Assembly: GCA_010645155.1 (NCBI GenBank)
Contig: JAAGOF010000051.1
Span: forward strand, 128,337-192,336
Direction of reading: 5' to 3'
Length of the DNA stretch: 64,000 nucleotides
Source of the DNA: Tigriopus japonicus
Lineage: Eukaryota > Arthropoda > Copepoda > Harpacticoida > Harpacticidae
Shown here: piece by piece, positions 11,814-22,425 of the stretch
Layout of the letters: the number at the start of each line of letters is the position of its first letter
How positions within the stretch are numbered: the first letter of the stretch is position 1
The notes under the pieces: generated by a model
The model's input: only the letters and a program-made list of their open reading frames with translations
What the model was told of the DNA's origin: nothing
Databases searched by the model: none
Translations under genes and position numbers: made by a program

Positions 11814-11952
11814 TGTGGCGAGCGTATGCTCGCCGCTCGTATGAGTACCTGATCTGTGATATATGAACATGCACTAGTCAGAAATATAGGCAGTCTACCC
11901 AGTCTACTACCATCTCGACTCTCATCCACATGGCGGACCTCGCGTCCGCCAT
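11814..11952. repeat. Left terminal repeat of the TRIM-like element
   Basis: This 139-bp repeat begins TGTGGCGAGC and ends GTCCGCCAT. Both ends contain hairpins: GGCGAGC-gtat-GCTCGCC at the start and ATGGCGGAC-ctcgc-GTCCGCCAT at the end. The terminal AT is not the usual CA of an LTR. Confidence 0.8.
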
Positions 11953-11954
11953 AC

Positions 11955-11970
11955 TGGTGACCCCGACGTA
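11955..11970. promoter_or_regulatory. Candidate primer-binding site
   Basis: TGGTGACCCCGACG lies 2 bp inside the left terminal repeat and begins TGG, as sites complementary to a tRNA CCA end do. The cognate tRNA was not determined. Confidence 0.5.
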
Positions 11971-12270
11971 GCCGGATCTCGTGAGTCGGCCAGTTTTCGG
12001 CATTTGATGCCACATTATCGGCCCTCGTCGCCGCATCATCGGCCTTCGTCGCCGCATCATCGGCCTTCGTCCCCGTCAGCCGGACATTTTGTGGCGGTCA
12101 TCCGGACCTTATGCGGCGGTTGTTTCCGGACCTTATGGGCGGTGTTTACCGGACATTTTTGGGCGGTGTTTACCGGACATTTTTGGGCGGTTGTTCCGGA
12201 CTTTATATTTCCCGGCCCGTTCCCGTGTCTCCGGCCCGTTCCCGTGTCTCCGGCCCGGACTTTTTCCCGC

Positions 12271-12282
12271 GGGGGGAAATGG
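12271..12282. promoter_or_regulatory. Polypurine tract
   Basis: GGGGGGAAATGG abuts the right terminal repeat, the position of the plus-strand primer in LTR retroelements. Confidence 0.6.
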
Positions 12283-12421
12283 TGTGGCGAGCGTATGCTC
12301 GCCGCTCGTATGAGTACCTGATCTGTGATATATATACATGCACTAGTCAGAAATATAGGCAGTCTACTCAGTCTACTACCATCTCGACTCTCATCCACAT
12401 GGCGGACCTCGCGTCCGCCAT
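12283..12421. repeat. Right terminal repeat of the TRIM-like element
   Basis: Same length as the left repeat (139 bp) and about 98 percent identical by eye. The differences are in the gatatatgaacatg/gatatatatacatg segment and one C/T in the gtctac(c/t)cagtc segment. Confidence 0.8.
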
Positions 12422-12426
12422 AAGTC

Positions 12427-13221
12427 TTTCAAAAATTGTTACACCACCAATTGTATGCCCGGTTTTGCGATAACATACCTAGGTCACAGCATGGATTTCG
12501 GAAGCATCATAATACCGAGCAAGCTATTTTGGCCCTAGTCACGGGAATTCAAAGACCCAAATCTAGAAGGTTGAATTCATGTGCTATATTTTTTGACCTG
12601 GCAAAAGCCTTTAACTCTGTAGATCATAATTTGTTGTTGGAGAAACTCGGGCAGTACGGCATAATCAAATCATCACTCGGACTGTTAGCAAGTTATTTAG
12701 AGGATCGAATGCAAGGGTGGAAATTGATGGAGACACGAGTAACTTGATTAAACTACAAAAGAAAGGTGTTCCACAAGGGAGCAACCTCGGCCCTTTACTC
12801 GTCGTCATTTTCATCAATGACCTTCCAAAGCGCTGTAGAGGAGAATGCATCATATACGCCGACGACACCGCCATAATTGTAGTGGGTAAATCATTCGAAG
12901 ACCTGCAGACAAATGCATGCAACGTAATGAAGGATGTCTCAACTTGGCTTGGTAGAAACAAACTGTTACTCAATGCTGCAATGGTTGCATTGCGTGGATG
13001 CCTCTCTTGACTAAATCCAATGAACATCGAATACAAGTGGTGCTAAATAGATCCTTAAAAATAACATTTTGTGGACGACAATCCTCGCATTCAACTCCCC
13101 TCTTCAAAAAAGCAGAAATCCTTCGTCTCAAAGACTCCTTGCAACTTAATCTGCACCTTGAGGTTTCGCAGTTACTCTCAGGAATTGGATCCGAGGTAAT
13201 GCATAACGAAAGGGATGCATA
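12427..13221 (+). pseudogene. LINE ORF2, C-terminal RT part
   Basis: RT resumes directly after the TRIM with the helix before block 2, then QHGFRKHHNTEQAI, the catalytic IFFDLAKAFNSVDH, and after a frame change near 12717 [12 protein letters not shown] and YADDTAIIV. After RNKLLLNAA (about 12983) there is a further jump to a C-terminal segment (HRIQVVLNRSLKITFCG, HSTPLFKKAEIL), so part of the thumb/linker is deleted. It ends in the ATG-rich segment near 13221 with no poly(A) tail visible. Confidence 0.85.
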
Positions 13222-13340
13222 ACACGACCACCTCAACGGATTAAAAAAATAGTCAAACACTAAGCGATTATGATGATTATGATACATAGATATGGAGGGG
13301 GGAGGGGGTGCAGAGAGAGGCAAGGGACAAATAATTTTGA

Positions 13341-14090
13341 ATGATATTATTGCCTTGTATTTGTGAGGTTAAAGCGGCAAACCCTGCAATTTTGCACAAT
13401 CAAATTTATATTAGAATCTCAGCAACGAGATCAATATGCTTATTTTTGTTACTACGGATTTGTATTACGATGCTAACTCTGTACAAATCGATTGTTCAGC
13501 CTTTTCTTGAATATGCTTCCCCCATTTGGGCTCCAATGAGTTCGGCAGGTTTGCAAAAGGTCGAGCAGGTCCATAAATGTTTCGCTAAGAACATCACAGG
13601 AATGAGAGAGCTCTCGTATTGGGAGAGACTCCAGAAATTAGGGTTGTACAGTACTCAGAGAAGGTATAAAAGGTATCTGATACTGTATGTTTTCAAGAGC
13701 GTTCATGGGCTCTGTCCTAACCCATGATTTGAGATCAGATATAGTGATCGTAGAGGTTTTACTTGCCTTTTGAGAGCACCTCCAAATCCAAGGGAGTTGA
13801 GGTTAGTTCGATCAAAAAAGTCCTCCTCCCTTCTTTATCGGGCTCCTGCATTGTTCAATTTGTTACCTATTAGTCTTCTTCGGGAATAAGGAGGAGCTGG
13901 TCCTCTAATAACTTTTAAAGTAGGGTTAGATACATATTTGAATACGATTCCTGATCAACCCACTTTTCAAGGGGTTGTACAGATCTGCCAACAGTTTTTT
14001 GTTGGTAGTTCAAATTTCGTAATAATATTTTATATTAACTATAGTAATGATTCTCCCTCTTTACAGAAAATCCCATTCCTTGTAGTAGTA
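13341..14090 (+). pseudogene. Second LINE family, C-terminal end and 3' UTR
   Basis: The reading frame carries the typical C-terminal LINE region: LYKSIVQPFLEYASPIWAP, VHKCFAKNITGM, YWERLQKLGL, RRYKRYLILY. It continues past stops at 13726 and about 13888 to LITFKVGLDTYLNT and QPTFQGVVQ. The 3' UTR (acagatctgccaaca, ctctttacag, aatcccattcc) recurs in reverse at 25081-25220 and 41661-41725. It is a 5'-truncated copy of a different family from the one at 9096-13221, since the two C-terminal sequences differ. Confidence 0.8.
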
Positions 14091-14100
14091 ATTAAAAAAT

Positions 14101-15588
14101 CCGCAAAACAAAAGAAAAAGATGTTTTGCTTGTGGTTCCTCTTTTGTGGTGATTCAAAATATCAATCAAAATGCATGAGCAATCACCGAAATATAAGATA
14201 AAAGTTAATAAACTTCGATGTGAACTTTAGAGGCTGGCTTACCTCGAGAGAAACATAAAAAAATGTGGAACAAGTTAGTTCCTGCTCGAAAATTTGTGAA
14301 AAAGTATGCATAAGCAATTATTTGTTTTTTTGTGTGTTTAAGGCAGGGGTAGGCAACCGGTGAGCTGCCGACCCCTGGTTTAAGGGGTGTAAGTATTGTT
14401 AATTGACAATTTGACCTTACTCCAAATTTTGCCTTTTTTGATGGCCATTCCATTAGGATGACTAGATTAATACATCATGGTGGAATTTGGATAGATAATC
14501 TGTCAGTGGCTCTGTTAGCAATTCTTCTCATTTTTCCTTAGCTACTACTTCTCAGATCTCTCCAAATCAATCTGATTAACAAGTGGTTATGTGCAATTTG
14601 ATCTCCTTAATTCATTTTGACGAAAGCTAATTAACTTGCTAGCGTATTAATAACCGTTCTGAAAAGTAATTTTTCGTATAGGGTCTTTGATCAACAATAA
14701 CATTCTCCGAGAAAGTAAATAACAGGAGCAAATTTTCAAACTCGCCATTTGCATATGCAGCCAAGTTGTTGACCAATATACTTTTAGGGGTACTTATTTT
14801 GGGATTCAGATTCACTAACCTAGATAAAGATTGATTGGCCAAGAACCACTATTATATCCTCGATTACGATGATATCCAAACCTCAAAGACATAATTATAT
14901 TTCGTTAATGTGGGAACTTTGTAGACAACAAAAAGGTTTTCAGAGTCAGCCGAGTTTTAAAGACGAAACGCTCGCAAAACTAAATCTTTTTGGTCAATTT
15001 CCCTGTGAAACGACCGATTAATTGTCGTTGAGAGAAAGCCATCAATAATAAATACACCGTTGGAGTGTCACTAAAGCTTTTCAACACAAAAAATTACACA
15101 ATTTTGGATTGTTTGTAAAATGAATGATTGTAATTGTATAAAAAAACTTAAGCACAAGAAGTTATGCAAAAACATTAAAACATATTTTTTCACATACAGG
15201 GGCACTTTGGGGGATATTAAAATATTAAAATTCTTTTATCAAAACCCACATATTTTAGCCTTTTTGGGGCTACGTTAAAAAGATAATCAGCTTTGATCTT
15301 TTGACAATTTTTTGACAAAACTGGAGTTTCATATCGTATTTGACTGACTTAAAAAGTCAAGACAGAGTTAATGTGTGGCCCAATTTGGAAAAGACTCATC
15401 TTTTGAAATGATCTGACACTCGATTCTTGAGAATAGTCTTTATGTAACGTTGCGGTTCAAAATACTGCATGAAACTTTACAAATGGATGTTCCCGTCAGA
15501 GGGTGAGGAACTAACAGCTGCTTCAACTTCAATAATTCATTCAATACCACAAACATCATTTTCTTTTCTCTCAAGTACATCTACGTAT
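14101..15588. other. AT-rich intergenic sequence
   Basis: No recognisable gene, RNA or delimitable repeat was found. Confidence 0.4.
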
Positions 15589-15596
15589 GTGATATA

Positions 15597-17017
15597 TAGG
15601 GACGGGCAAAAAGTGCCAATCAAAAGAAGCTTTTGGTTACCAAAAGTTGCACAAAAATCAGCCCAAAATCGTAAAATAAAGTGCAGAAAAAGGTCAAAAG
15701 CGCATATAAAAACCAAAAAAGCGCAAATAAAATTGAAAAAAACTGAAATTTTTGAAACAAAAAGCTTCAGTTAAGGCTGGTCTACACGTGAAACAAAACG
15801 GCAAATATTTGGTCAAATCCAAGACAAAATTAGCTTGATGGCAAATATTATTTTCTGTTTGTCAAATATTTCTGACTTTGAACATGTTGAAAAATTATTT
15901 GTCCTTAGGCTAACTTTTTCTCATCGACAATCGAAATACACATCGATGCATGCAGGGTGTCCAATCACGAAACGATTATTGTTAAGTAAAAGGTTTCAAA
16001 TTAATGGATTGAAGAACAAAACAATGATCCTCTAACTTTTGGCATCAAGATCACCAAAATTGAACGTCATTTGTGAAAGATTGCAAGGATCCACGGAAAT
16101 GTACGACATCAAAAGTCACCGATAATCAGTTGGTAGTGTTATAGACTAGTCACGTCTCAAATGAGTCAACTGACAGGTTCGGAGGAGTTTACAAGGTAGC
16201 AACGTTGCCAAGTGGCAGTTATGACTGCCAAAGTTTACCAAAACCCAACTCGACAACACCAAATGCCAATGGAGAGTAGAGGTCTTAAAATGGTTGTGGG
16301 GGGGACAAGAAAATGACTGAAAATGACAGTGGATATTGTCAATGTCCATAGCGTGGCTTCATGCGTAAGACCTTCCAGCCAAATTAAATGACACTGAAGG
16401 AAAGAAAAAAAGTCTTGGACAGAAAGCAAGATTGAAAAAAAGTCGTTGAGAAGTGACAATATGTGGCAGTATACAATTCACTGTCTAAATTACGGGACTC
16501 TGCTAAAGGTGATTGGTTTTAAAACAGTTTTTGGCAGTGCCAGTTTGAAACAACTTGAAAAAATGGGCAACACTTTGGCCAAGGGGAAAAATATTTGACA
16601 AACTGCACGTTCACGTGTAGAAGCAACAGAATGGAAACATTTGGCAAACACCAAACAATTTCGGAATATTTGACAAATAATCTAGCCAAAATGTTTCATG
16701 TGTAGACCAGCCTTTACTCTCTTGTCATCTGCTTGTTATTTTTCAATCTTGAAGTGGAAAATTTAGATATTGAAGTAATGGTAATCAAAACTATGGTAGC
16801 CTACGTGGGAGCCTTAAAATCAGATATAGTTTTCAAATTTAAAAAAAACATCTTCCAAAGGTAAACATTTTCAAACAGGAAATAGCAAACTCTCAACAAT
16901 TTGTTCATTTTAGGCCGAATTCGTAAAAAATCGTGCAAATAAAGGCGAAAAGTGCAAAAAGGCAAATATATGGGTTGATGTCACCAAAAACCTTTTTACA
17001 ATTTTTGCCTGTCCCAA
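15597..17017. mobile_element. hAT-type MITE (TAGGGACGGGC family), split by a nested element
   Basis: The ends are TAGGGACGGGCAAAAAGTG and its inverted partner (ttttgcctgtccc-aa). The flanks are GTGATATA (15589-15596) and GTGATCTA (17018-17025), an 8-bp duplication with one change. Without the nested 940-bp element and one TTA its length is about 478 bp, close to the 488-bp intact copy at 20995-21482. The body contains aaaagcgcaaataaaa motifs. Non-coding. Confidence 0.8.
15774..16713. mobile_element. PIF/Harbinger-type MITE nested in a hAT-type MITE
   Basis: A 940-bp element with inverted ends AGGCTGGTCTACACGTGAAAC and GTTTCATGTGTAGACCAGCCT. It is flanked by TTA at 15771-15773 and 16714-16716. 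The uninterrupted relative at 20995-21482 shows the empty site (cag-ATA-ctttcttg), which proves the boundaries. A 3-bp TTA/TAA duplication is the hallmark of PIF/Harbinger. The interior contains many 'aatatttg' and 'ggcaaa' motifs and no transposase. Confidence 0.85.
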
Positions 17018-17070
17018 GTGATCTAACTTTCCCATGCATTGTGAGTTTTGCTTGAGTAATATTTTACATA

Positions 17071-18344
17071 CAATTGAATCTCGATATAAGACACCTCAGT
17101 AAAAGCAATTTTCGCGATATAAGCAACTTTACCGCGCTGACCAAAATTTTACTACAAAAGAATTCTCTATATAAGAAATTTTCCATTTATCCTCAATCTC
17201 GACATAAGAAACATGCTCAAAGTTTTGGCATACTTCTCTTGCTTTAATTGGTCACACCACAAAACGACAAAAAAACAAGGAAGCATTTCCAAAAGGATCG
17301 ATGCAGTGCTTTCATATCTTGCGCTTTTGCGCAAATTTTGCCCATTTTGGGATCCCCTTCGCGCATTTTTTTGGGCTCTCGCGTCTTTTTCAAGTTCGAG
17401 TCAAGGAACGAAAAAATACATTTGAACCCTAAAATCAGTAAAAATTGTCAAAAGTGCCACTCAACAAGATCTATTTTAAAGCCCTAAGTTTAAAAATATA
17501 ATTTATCGACAATTATGCAAAATAATATAAGCATAAATTAGTTTTACCAACAAATGTGCAATGCTTGAGAGTGAAATAAATTTCTGTGTCTACCAAAGCA
17601 AGACCTAGTGGAAAATAAGCAACCCAAGAAAGTCTCCTAAATTTTAATTAATTTAAGGTCAAACTGAGAATAGAAGATTTGCGGTTGAGATATTCCAAAA
17701 ATAACAAAAACACTTCATCAGTATTAAAGTGTGGAAGGCTCAATTTTTTAAACGTTGTGTGTCCTTGTTTAAGTTTGATAATTGGTATGATTATAAATAA
17801 AGGTTGTGTGACCAATGTTCAACTCTTTCCTATTTTGTGCTCTCCCCTCTTCCGTTTCATTTCATTCCTTACGATCATTCTCATTTTGTCCGTCCTGCGA
17901 GACACACGCCATCAAACCATCGTTAATAAATCTTCATAGTTAAACTATTACTTCTACGTTATTTCGGACACGATATCATTCCGATAATTAACCAATCATG
18001 ATGTCAAAATTGTACTTTTTTCTTGCATTTCTTCTGTCAAACTGAGATTGAAACAAGTTCCTAAGCTTTGTAATGGAGATATAAATGCATGCACTTGTAA
18101 TGTCAATTTGTGTGTTTTAATGATTATTTTTAAAAGCTAAATATTTTAGTCATTGTCAGATTTTTTGTAGTAACAGTAAGTTTATAAGGTTATATAAAGG
18201 TGATGTAAACTACTTTAGTAGTTTCCAGTAGTTTCTTATCGTTTCTTGAGCCAATTTTCTTGAGTCTCATTGTAAGAAAAATCTCGATATAAGCAACATT
18301 TTGCCGCTGACTGAAAAGTTTCTTTAAACGAGATTCGATTGTTT
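17071..18344. mobile_element. pogo/Tigger-like DNA transposon remnant
   Basis: The left end CAATTGAATCTCGATATAAG and the right end (complement CAATCGAATCTCG) form a short inverted repeat. The left end follows TA. Sub-terminal repeats of 'ctcgatataag' type occur at the left (three to four degenerate copies to about 17210) and once at the right (about 18282). Ends of CA-GT-GAATCTCGATATAA style are characteristic of pogo/Tigger elements. No CENP-B/DDE transposase frame survives. The right boundary is approximate. Confidence 0.4.
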
Positions 18345-19843
18345 AGTTTTTCAACATATTAATGATAAAAATATGATAATCAAAAGGTTGCAAACTTATT
18401 GGTTGTTTGTGAGTTGTTCACTTTATAGTGGTATGTAGCATTAGTGGAGTGGTAGTTGTAAGTTACCTAAAATCACATAATTTCAAATTTTTTTTGTGAC
18501 ATGAAAAGTCATTTCGACCACATAAGAGGCCTTTTCAGCCTCCAAAAAACACATATTTTCCCGCCGCTCTTTATTAAAAACATTTTGAATCGTGTGAAAA
18601 ACACGCGTTCGTGATTTTTTGTAGGGGTGATTTTTTTATTAAGGTCAACAAAGCGTACATTACAGATAACATTTCACGGCTTTGTTCTTACGATGAAAAT
18701 TCAATGAAACAATTAGGTAGAAGGGCACTTGTCAGGATGTAAACTGCATTTCCGGAATTCGTACTGAGAAAAAATTGAGTAGACAAAGGATCAAAGGATC
18801 AATAAACCTTTTGAGGAGCCACAAAAAGGTTCCCAAACCTTTCCCTTGATTGTTAGTATCACTTTTTAGACACTTCCTGATTTGTCTCTGTTTTGGGAAA
18901 ATAGTGCCTACAATGAAAAGGTATTGACGGATTTTGTTTTGAAACTTTCTTTAGAAAGACCATTGCGATTATTTGTTGTTGGAACCGGGATATTAGATGT
19001 TAGAATTAGCAAACAATTGACACAGATCTGATAACTACTTTGAATCTTTTTGCCTTTACTTAGTCAAAAGATGAACTTGTCGTAAACACGAAAATAATGC
19101 ATAAAATACATTATTTAGGCGAGAGAAGGATCTGAAACTCCATAATTCATTTGTTGTGTGAACACACTAGATAATGATTGTTCAATTAATGAGCCAAACC
19201 AAAAAAAGGAACTGAACAGGATTCGGCCATGAATTTCAAAGTCAACAAAAACGTTGTTTATTCCATTTGTTCCAACACTACCGATTCCAAGCAAGAGCAA
19301 AGAAAATTAGATTTGACAAATATCTAACGTTAATTACGTGTGTTTATTGAAGATGCTTAAATTCCGTTCCATCTACTATTTGCACCCTACTTCTCGTTCT
19401 TGCTTTTGTACTTCAGCCATGCAGCCATGACAAGGTTCAAGTTAGATTTTCGGCTTACCTCAGCAGGAAAACGCTAAAAAATGTTTGTTGCAATCCAACG
19501 TTAAACGTTAATGAAAGTTAACTTATTTAACTGATTGGGCTGAATGAATACCAATTATTTAAGTGCTAGCGTTCAATTCTTCAATGAACAGATTCACCTA
19601 GAGGCTAGGTGAATGGATCTCATAAGTAAGTGGACACCCCAGATGGTCTAGTTCTTAGACCATCACTACAAACAAGGACAAGGGGGCCGAGGGATAACCT
19701 ATATAATACTATATATACCCTTTCAGGGATCCCTGATTAGCCAAACACAGTTTAGTACCATTTGAAGAATTTTAACCCAAGCTTAAAATAGACGCCTAAA
19801 GATGGCGCGGAAGGTGAGGGTAAGAGAAGAGAAAAGTCATGTG
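18345..19843. other. AT-rich intergenic sequence
   Basis: No gene is supported. At 19771-19835 a segment (ttttaacccaagctt...) resembles one arm of the palindrome at 48629-48750. The rest is unassigned. Confidence 0.35.
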
Positions 19844-19851
19844 AGCTTTGC

Positions 19852-20016
19852 CAGGGACCACTGTAGGTCAGGACGAATTTCAAAAATACACACTGGGTCC
19901 GATCATTGTACTAAAATGTGAGGTTTTTGCAACAAATATATTGTTCCGTTAAATTTTCATTGTACTAATCGGACCCAGTGTGTATTTTGAAAGTAATCCT
20001 GGCTTGAGTCATCCTT
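19852..20016. mobile_element. hAT-type MITE, 165 bp (CAGGGACCACTG family), copy 1
   Basis: The element holds an inverted repeat centred on aaaatacacactgggtccga and its complement. Flanks AGCTTTGC (19844-19851) and GGCTTTGC (20017-20024) form an 8-bp duplication with one change. It has the same length and about 90 percent identity by eye with the copy at 23221-23385. Confidence 0.8.
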
Positions 20017-20524
20017 GGCTTTGCACTTGAAACAGAAGCTCATGTGAAAGAAGCGTCGTCAGAACACTAGCGCTGGTGGCTTTATCATGAAGCTTTAAAA
20101 AATCCAAACATTCCGGGAAGTGGAAGAGACTAAAAATTACAGCAAATAGGAGACTTTGGCCGAAAAATATCCATGGAAGGGCTTAAATCCATCTTATTTT
20201 TTAATCCAATGACTGGATTAATCTTCACTGTCATGATCTAGGTAAACTTATTGCCAAATCGACTTTCCTTATAACTTGAACTTCCTGATTGATGGTGGCG
20301 ACAACAATGGCAAACATTTGAAGCTTCGAAAAAGCTAAACAACGTGCCTGTGTCGACGCTTCTTTCCCATGAGCTTTTTTAGCACTTAGTATTTGCCCCG
20401 TCTTTCACACCATCTATTGTTGATTTTTAGAGCTTAAGTTAAAGTCTTGTTTATTCATGTTTATTCAGGCATAAACTTAGGTATCAGTTAAATCAGATTT
20501 TTACTGCAGACGTCTGAAGCGTAA

Positions 20525-20710
20525 AGAGCTGTGTTTCAAATTCGACAGGTCCTCCAAATCCAATCCGAACTGAATTTTCATAATCCGAACTAATCCGAAT
20601 CCAAAAATTTGCCGCTCAATCCGAACGAATCCGAATTCAAAAATTTGCCACGTAATCCGAAAAAACTCCGAAAATTTACCGTGCAATCCGAAAAAATCCG
20701 TAATCCTAAA
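20525..20710. repeat. aatccgaa-rich short repeat
   Basis: About ten scattered copies of aatccgaa occur, with a longer unit around 'aatccgaattcaaaaatttgcc' repeated three times. Related cggatt/tccgaa motifs reappear in the other orientation at about 21597-21680, on the far side of the hAT-type element. The pair may be the ends of an older element. Confidence 0.45.
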
Positions 20711-20994
20711 CTCAATGTATTTTGGAAGAGACGTGCTATTGGAAGTTTAGATGGGCATTCTTATAACATTTCCTTGGTGTTGAGAATTGCAGGAAGAAAT
20801 TCTCCACCCTTAAATGACCTCGTGAAACCAGCAAATAGTTTTTACCCTTTGATAACACCTACAATGATGCACAGCCAAGCTGAGTGGCTGAATGGTAGGA
20901 TTTGCTAATTGAATCAACTCACTTTTTTAATCGGTTAACACTATTGTGTATTTAATAAAACAAGAAACAATTAAGTACCTTGCAGAGTAATATA

Positions 20995-21482
20995 TAGGGA
21001 CGGACAAAAAGTGCAAATCAAAAGAAGCTTTTGGTTACCAAAAGTTGCACAAGAATCAGTTCAAAATCGTAAAATAAAGCGCAGAAAAAGGTCAAAAGCG
21101 CAAATAAAAACCAAAAAAGCGCAAATGAAATTTAAAAAAGATGCAAAAAAACTGAAATTTTTAAAACAAAAAGCTTCAGATACTTTCTTGTCATCTGCTT
21201 GTTATTTTTCAATCTTGAAAAGGAAAATTTAGATATTGAAGTAGTAGTAATCAATGCTATGGTAGCCTACTTGGGAGCCGTAAAATCATTTTTAGTTTCC
21301 AAATTTGAAAAAAGTCTTCCAAAGGTAAACATTTTCAAAGAGGAAATAGCAAACTTTTAACAATTTGTTCATTTTAGGCCGAATTCGTAAAGAAATCATG
21401 CAAATAAAGGCAAAACGTGCAAAAAGGCAAATAAATGAGTTTATGTTACCAAAAATCTTTTTACACTTTTTGCCCGTCCCTA
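20995..21482. mobile_element. hAT-type MITE (TAGGGACGGGC family), intact copy
   Basis: A 488-bp element with ends TAGGGACGGAC and GCCCGTCCCTA. Flanks gtaatata and gaaataaa match at 6 of 8 positions. It is the uninterrupted relative of the copy at 15597-17017 and shows its empty site. Non-coding. Confidence 0.8.
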
Positions 21483-22267
21483 GAAATAAAAAATCCTTAG
21501 TTGAAGGTATGGAAATTATTTTATGAAGTCAAGAAAAATATGTTACAAAATAGAAATTTTGAGAATTGAAATTGCAAAAAAATGAACTAAAAAGTTCGGA
21601 TCATTTTCGGATTATGTCGGATCCGAAAAAATATTTTGCAAATCCGAATCTGATGCAAAATTCTAGAGCCTAAGCAATCCGACGGTTTTTATGAAATAGT
21701 CCTTAATATCCGTTTTTCACTTAATGAATGTTTGATAAATATCGGGACCTTGAAATGTCGAGTAGACCAATTTCTACATATACAAATAAAGATTATTGCC
21801 ATCACAAGCGTATCGAACACTGAAGGTACATAGAATATACTGAGCCTTGACCAATATTAAGCTTAAACATGTTTAAATCGACAATGCGTTCAAATACATT
21901 TGCACTCATGCTGTTCACATTTCGTAACCCTTTTTGATAACTTTGCCAAATGTCTTTAAGGAACTTAAAAGTGATTATCGATATTTAACGTACCGACGCA
22001 TTCTACAAGAACTACGTCTTGGCCAAATATTCCATGTCAGTATAAGTTTGCAAGAACAATGTGGAAGGTGATCTTATTTACTTTATTTGAAGTGATTTAC
22101 GGCCAAGTAAATCATTTAACCAACCCCGGTCGTTTTCGCCTCAAAAGCTTGAGCTCAGCCATTGTTAGCAAGGCTGTGATAGGCAAAATCACCACAAGAA
22201 CTAGGTATCCTAGTCTAAAGTTACAAGTCTAAAAGTCTTTAAGGTCTCATTTTTGTGTTTGTTCCAG
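21483..22267. other. Upstream region or intron of kelch gene 2
   Basis: The first exon(s) of kelch gene 2 should lie in or before this stretch. An ATG at 21884 starts a short hydrophobic peptide (MRSNTFALMLFTF) next to a possible donor, but its phase does not fit the next exon, so it is not called. Confidence 0.25.
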
Positions 22268-22425
22268 TTCACCGATTGAGTGTGCTGGTTTATGTGCTCT
22301 TTCAAAGTCTTGCTCTCGATTTGTGGCCGAGGAAAAAGAGTGCATTCTCCTTCAAGATTGGCCTTTTTTGATAGGGGTGTCCGAAAATGATTCTGTGGTG
22401 ACAGTTCATGAGTTGATTAAAGAAG
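22268..22425 (+). CDS. PAN/apple-like exon of kelch gene 2
   Basis: A 158-base exon between acceptor tttgtgtttgttccag and donor GAAG/GTAAATG. The open frame gives SPIECAGLCALSKSCSRF and KECILLQD, the C...C.....C..f......C.L spacing of PAN/apple domains, which bind proteins or carbohydrates in secreted proteins. It leaves in phase 1 and joins the phase-1 acceptor of the kelch exon at 24012, so the intron is 22426-24011. It enters needing two bases from an upstream exon, exactly as the matching exon of kelch gene 1 does. No start or signal peptide was identified. Confidence 0.65.

Larger units (their letters stand above)
11814..12421. mobile_element. TRIM-like miniature LTR retrotransposon
   Basis: A 608-bp GC-rich insertion in the LINE RT. 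Two 139-bp direct repeats bound a 330-bp core. The left core edge has TGGTGACCCCGACG, shaped like a tRNA primer-binding site. The right core edge is the purine tract GGGGGGAAATGG directly before the second repeat. The 5-bp AAGTC flanks both sides (11809-11813 and 12422-12426). Removing the element and one AAGTC restores the host LINE frame exactly at the junction. The core has no protein motif and holds short tandem units (about 21-bp ccgcatcatcggccttcgt type, ccggacatttttgggcggt type, cggcccgttcccgtgtct type). Non-autonomous LTR elements of this size are called TRIMs. The two repeats differ at about 3 positions, so the insertion is fairly young. Confidence 0.85.

Noticed and set aside
12004..12473. 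Protein-coding gene in several overlapping open frames
   Set aside because: The openness results from GC-rich tandem units in the core of the TRIM-like element; no protein motif and no splice signals.
21884..21925. Signal-peptide exon of kelch gene 2
   Set aside because: A hydrophobic start is present but its donor leaves in phase 1 while the next exon needs a phase-2 partner.
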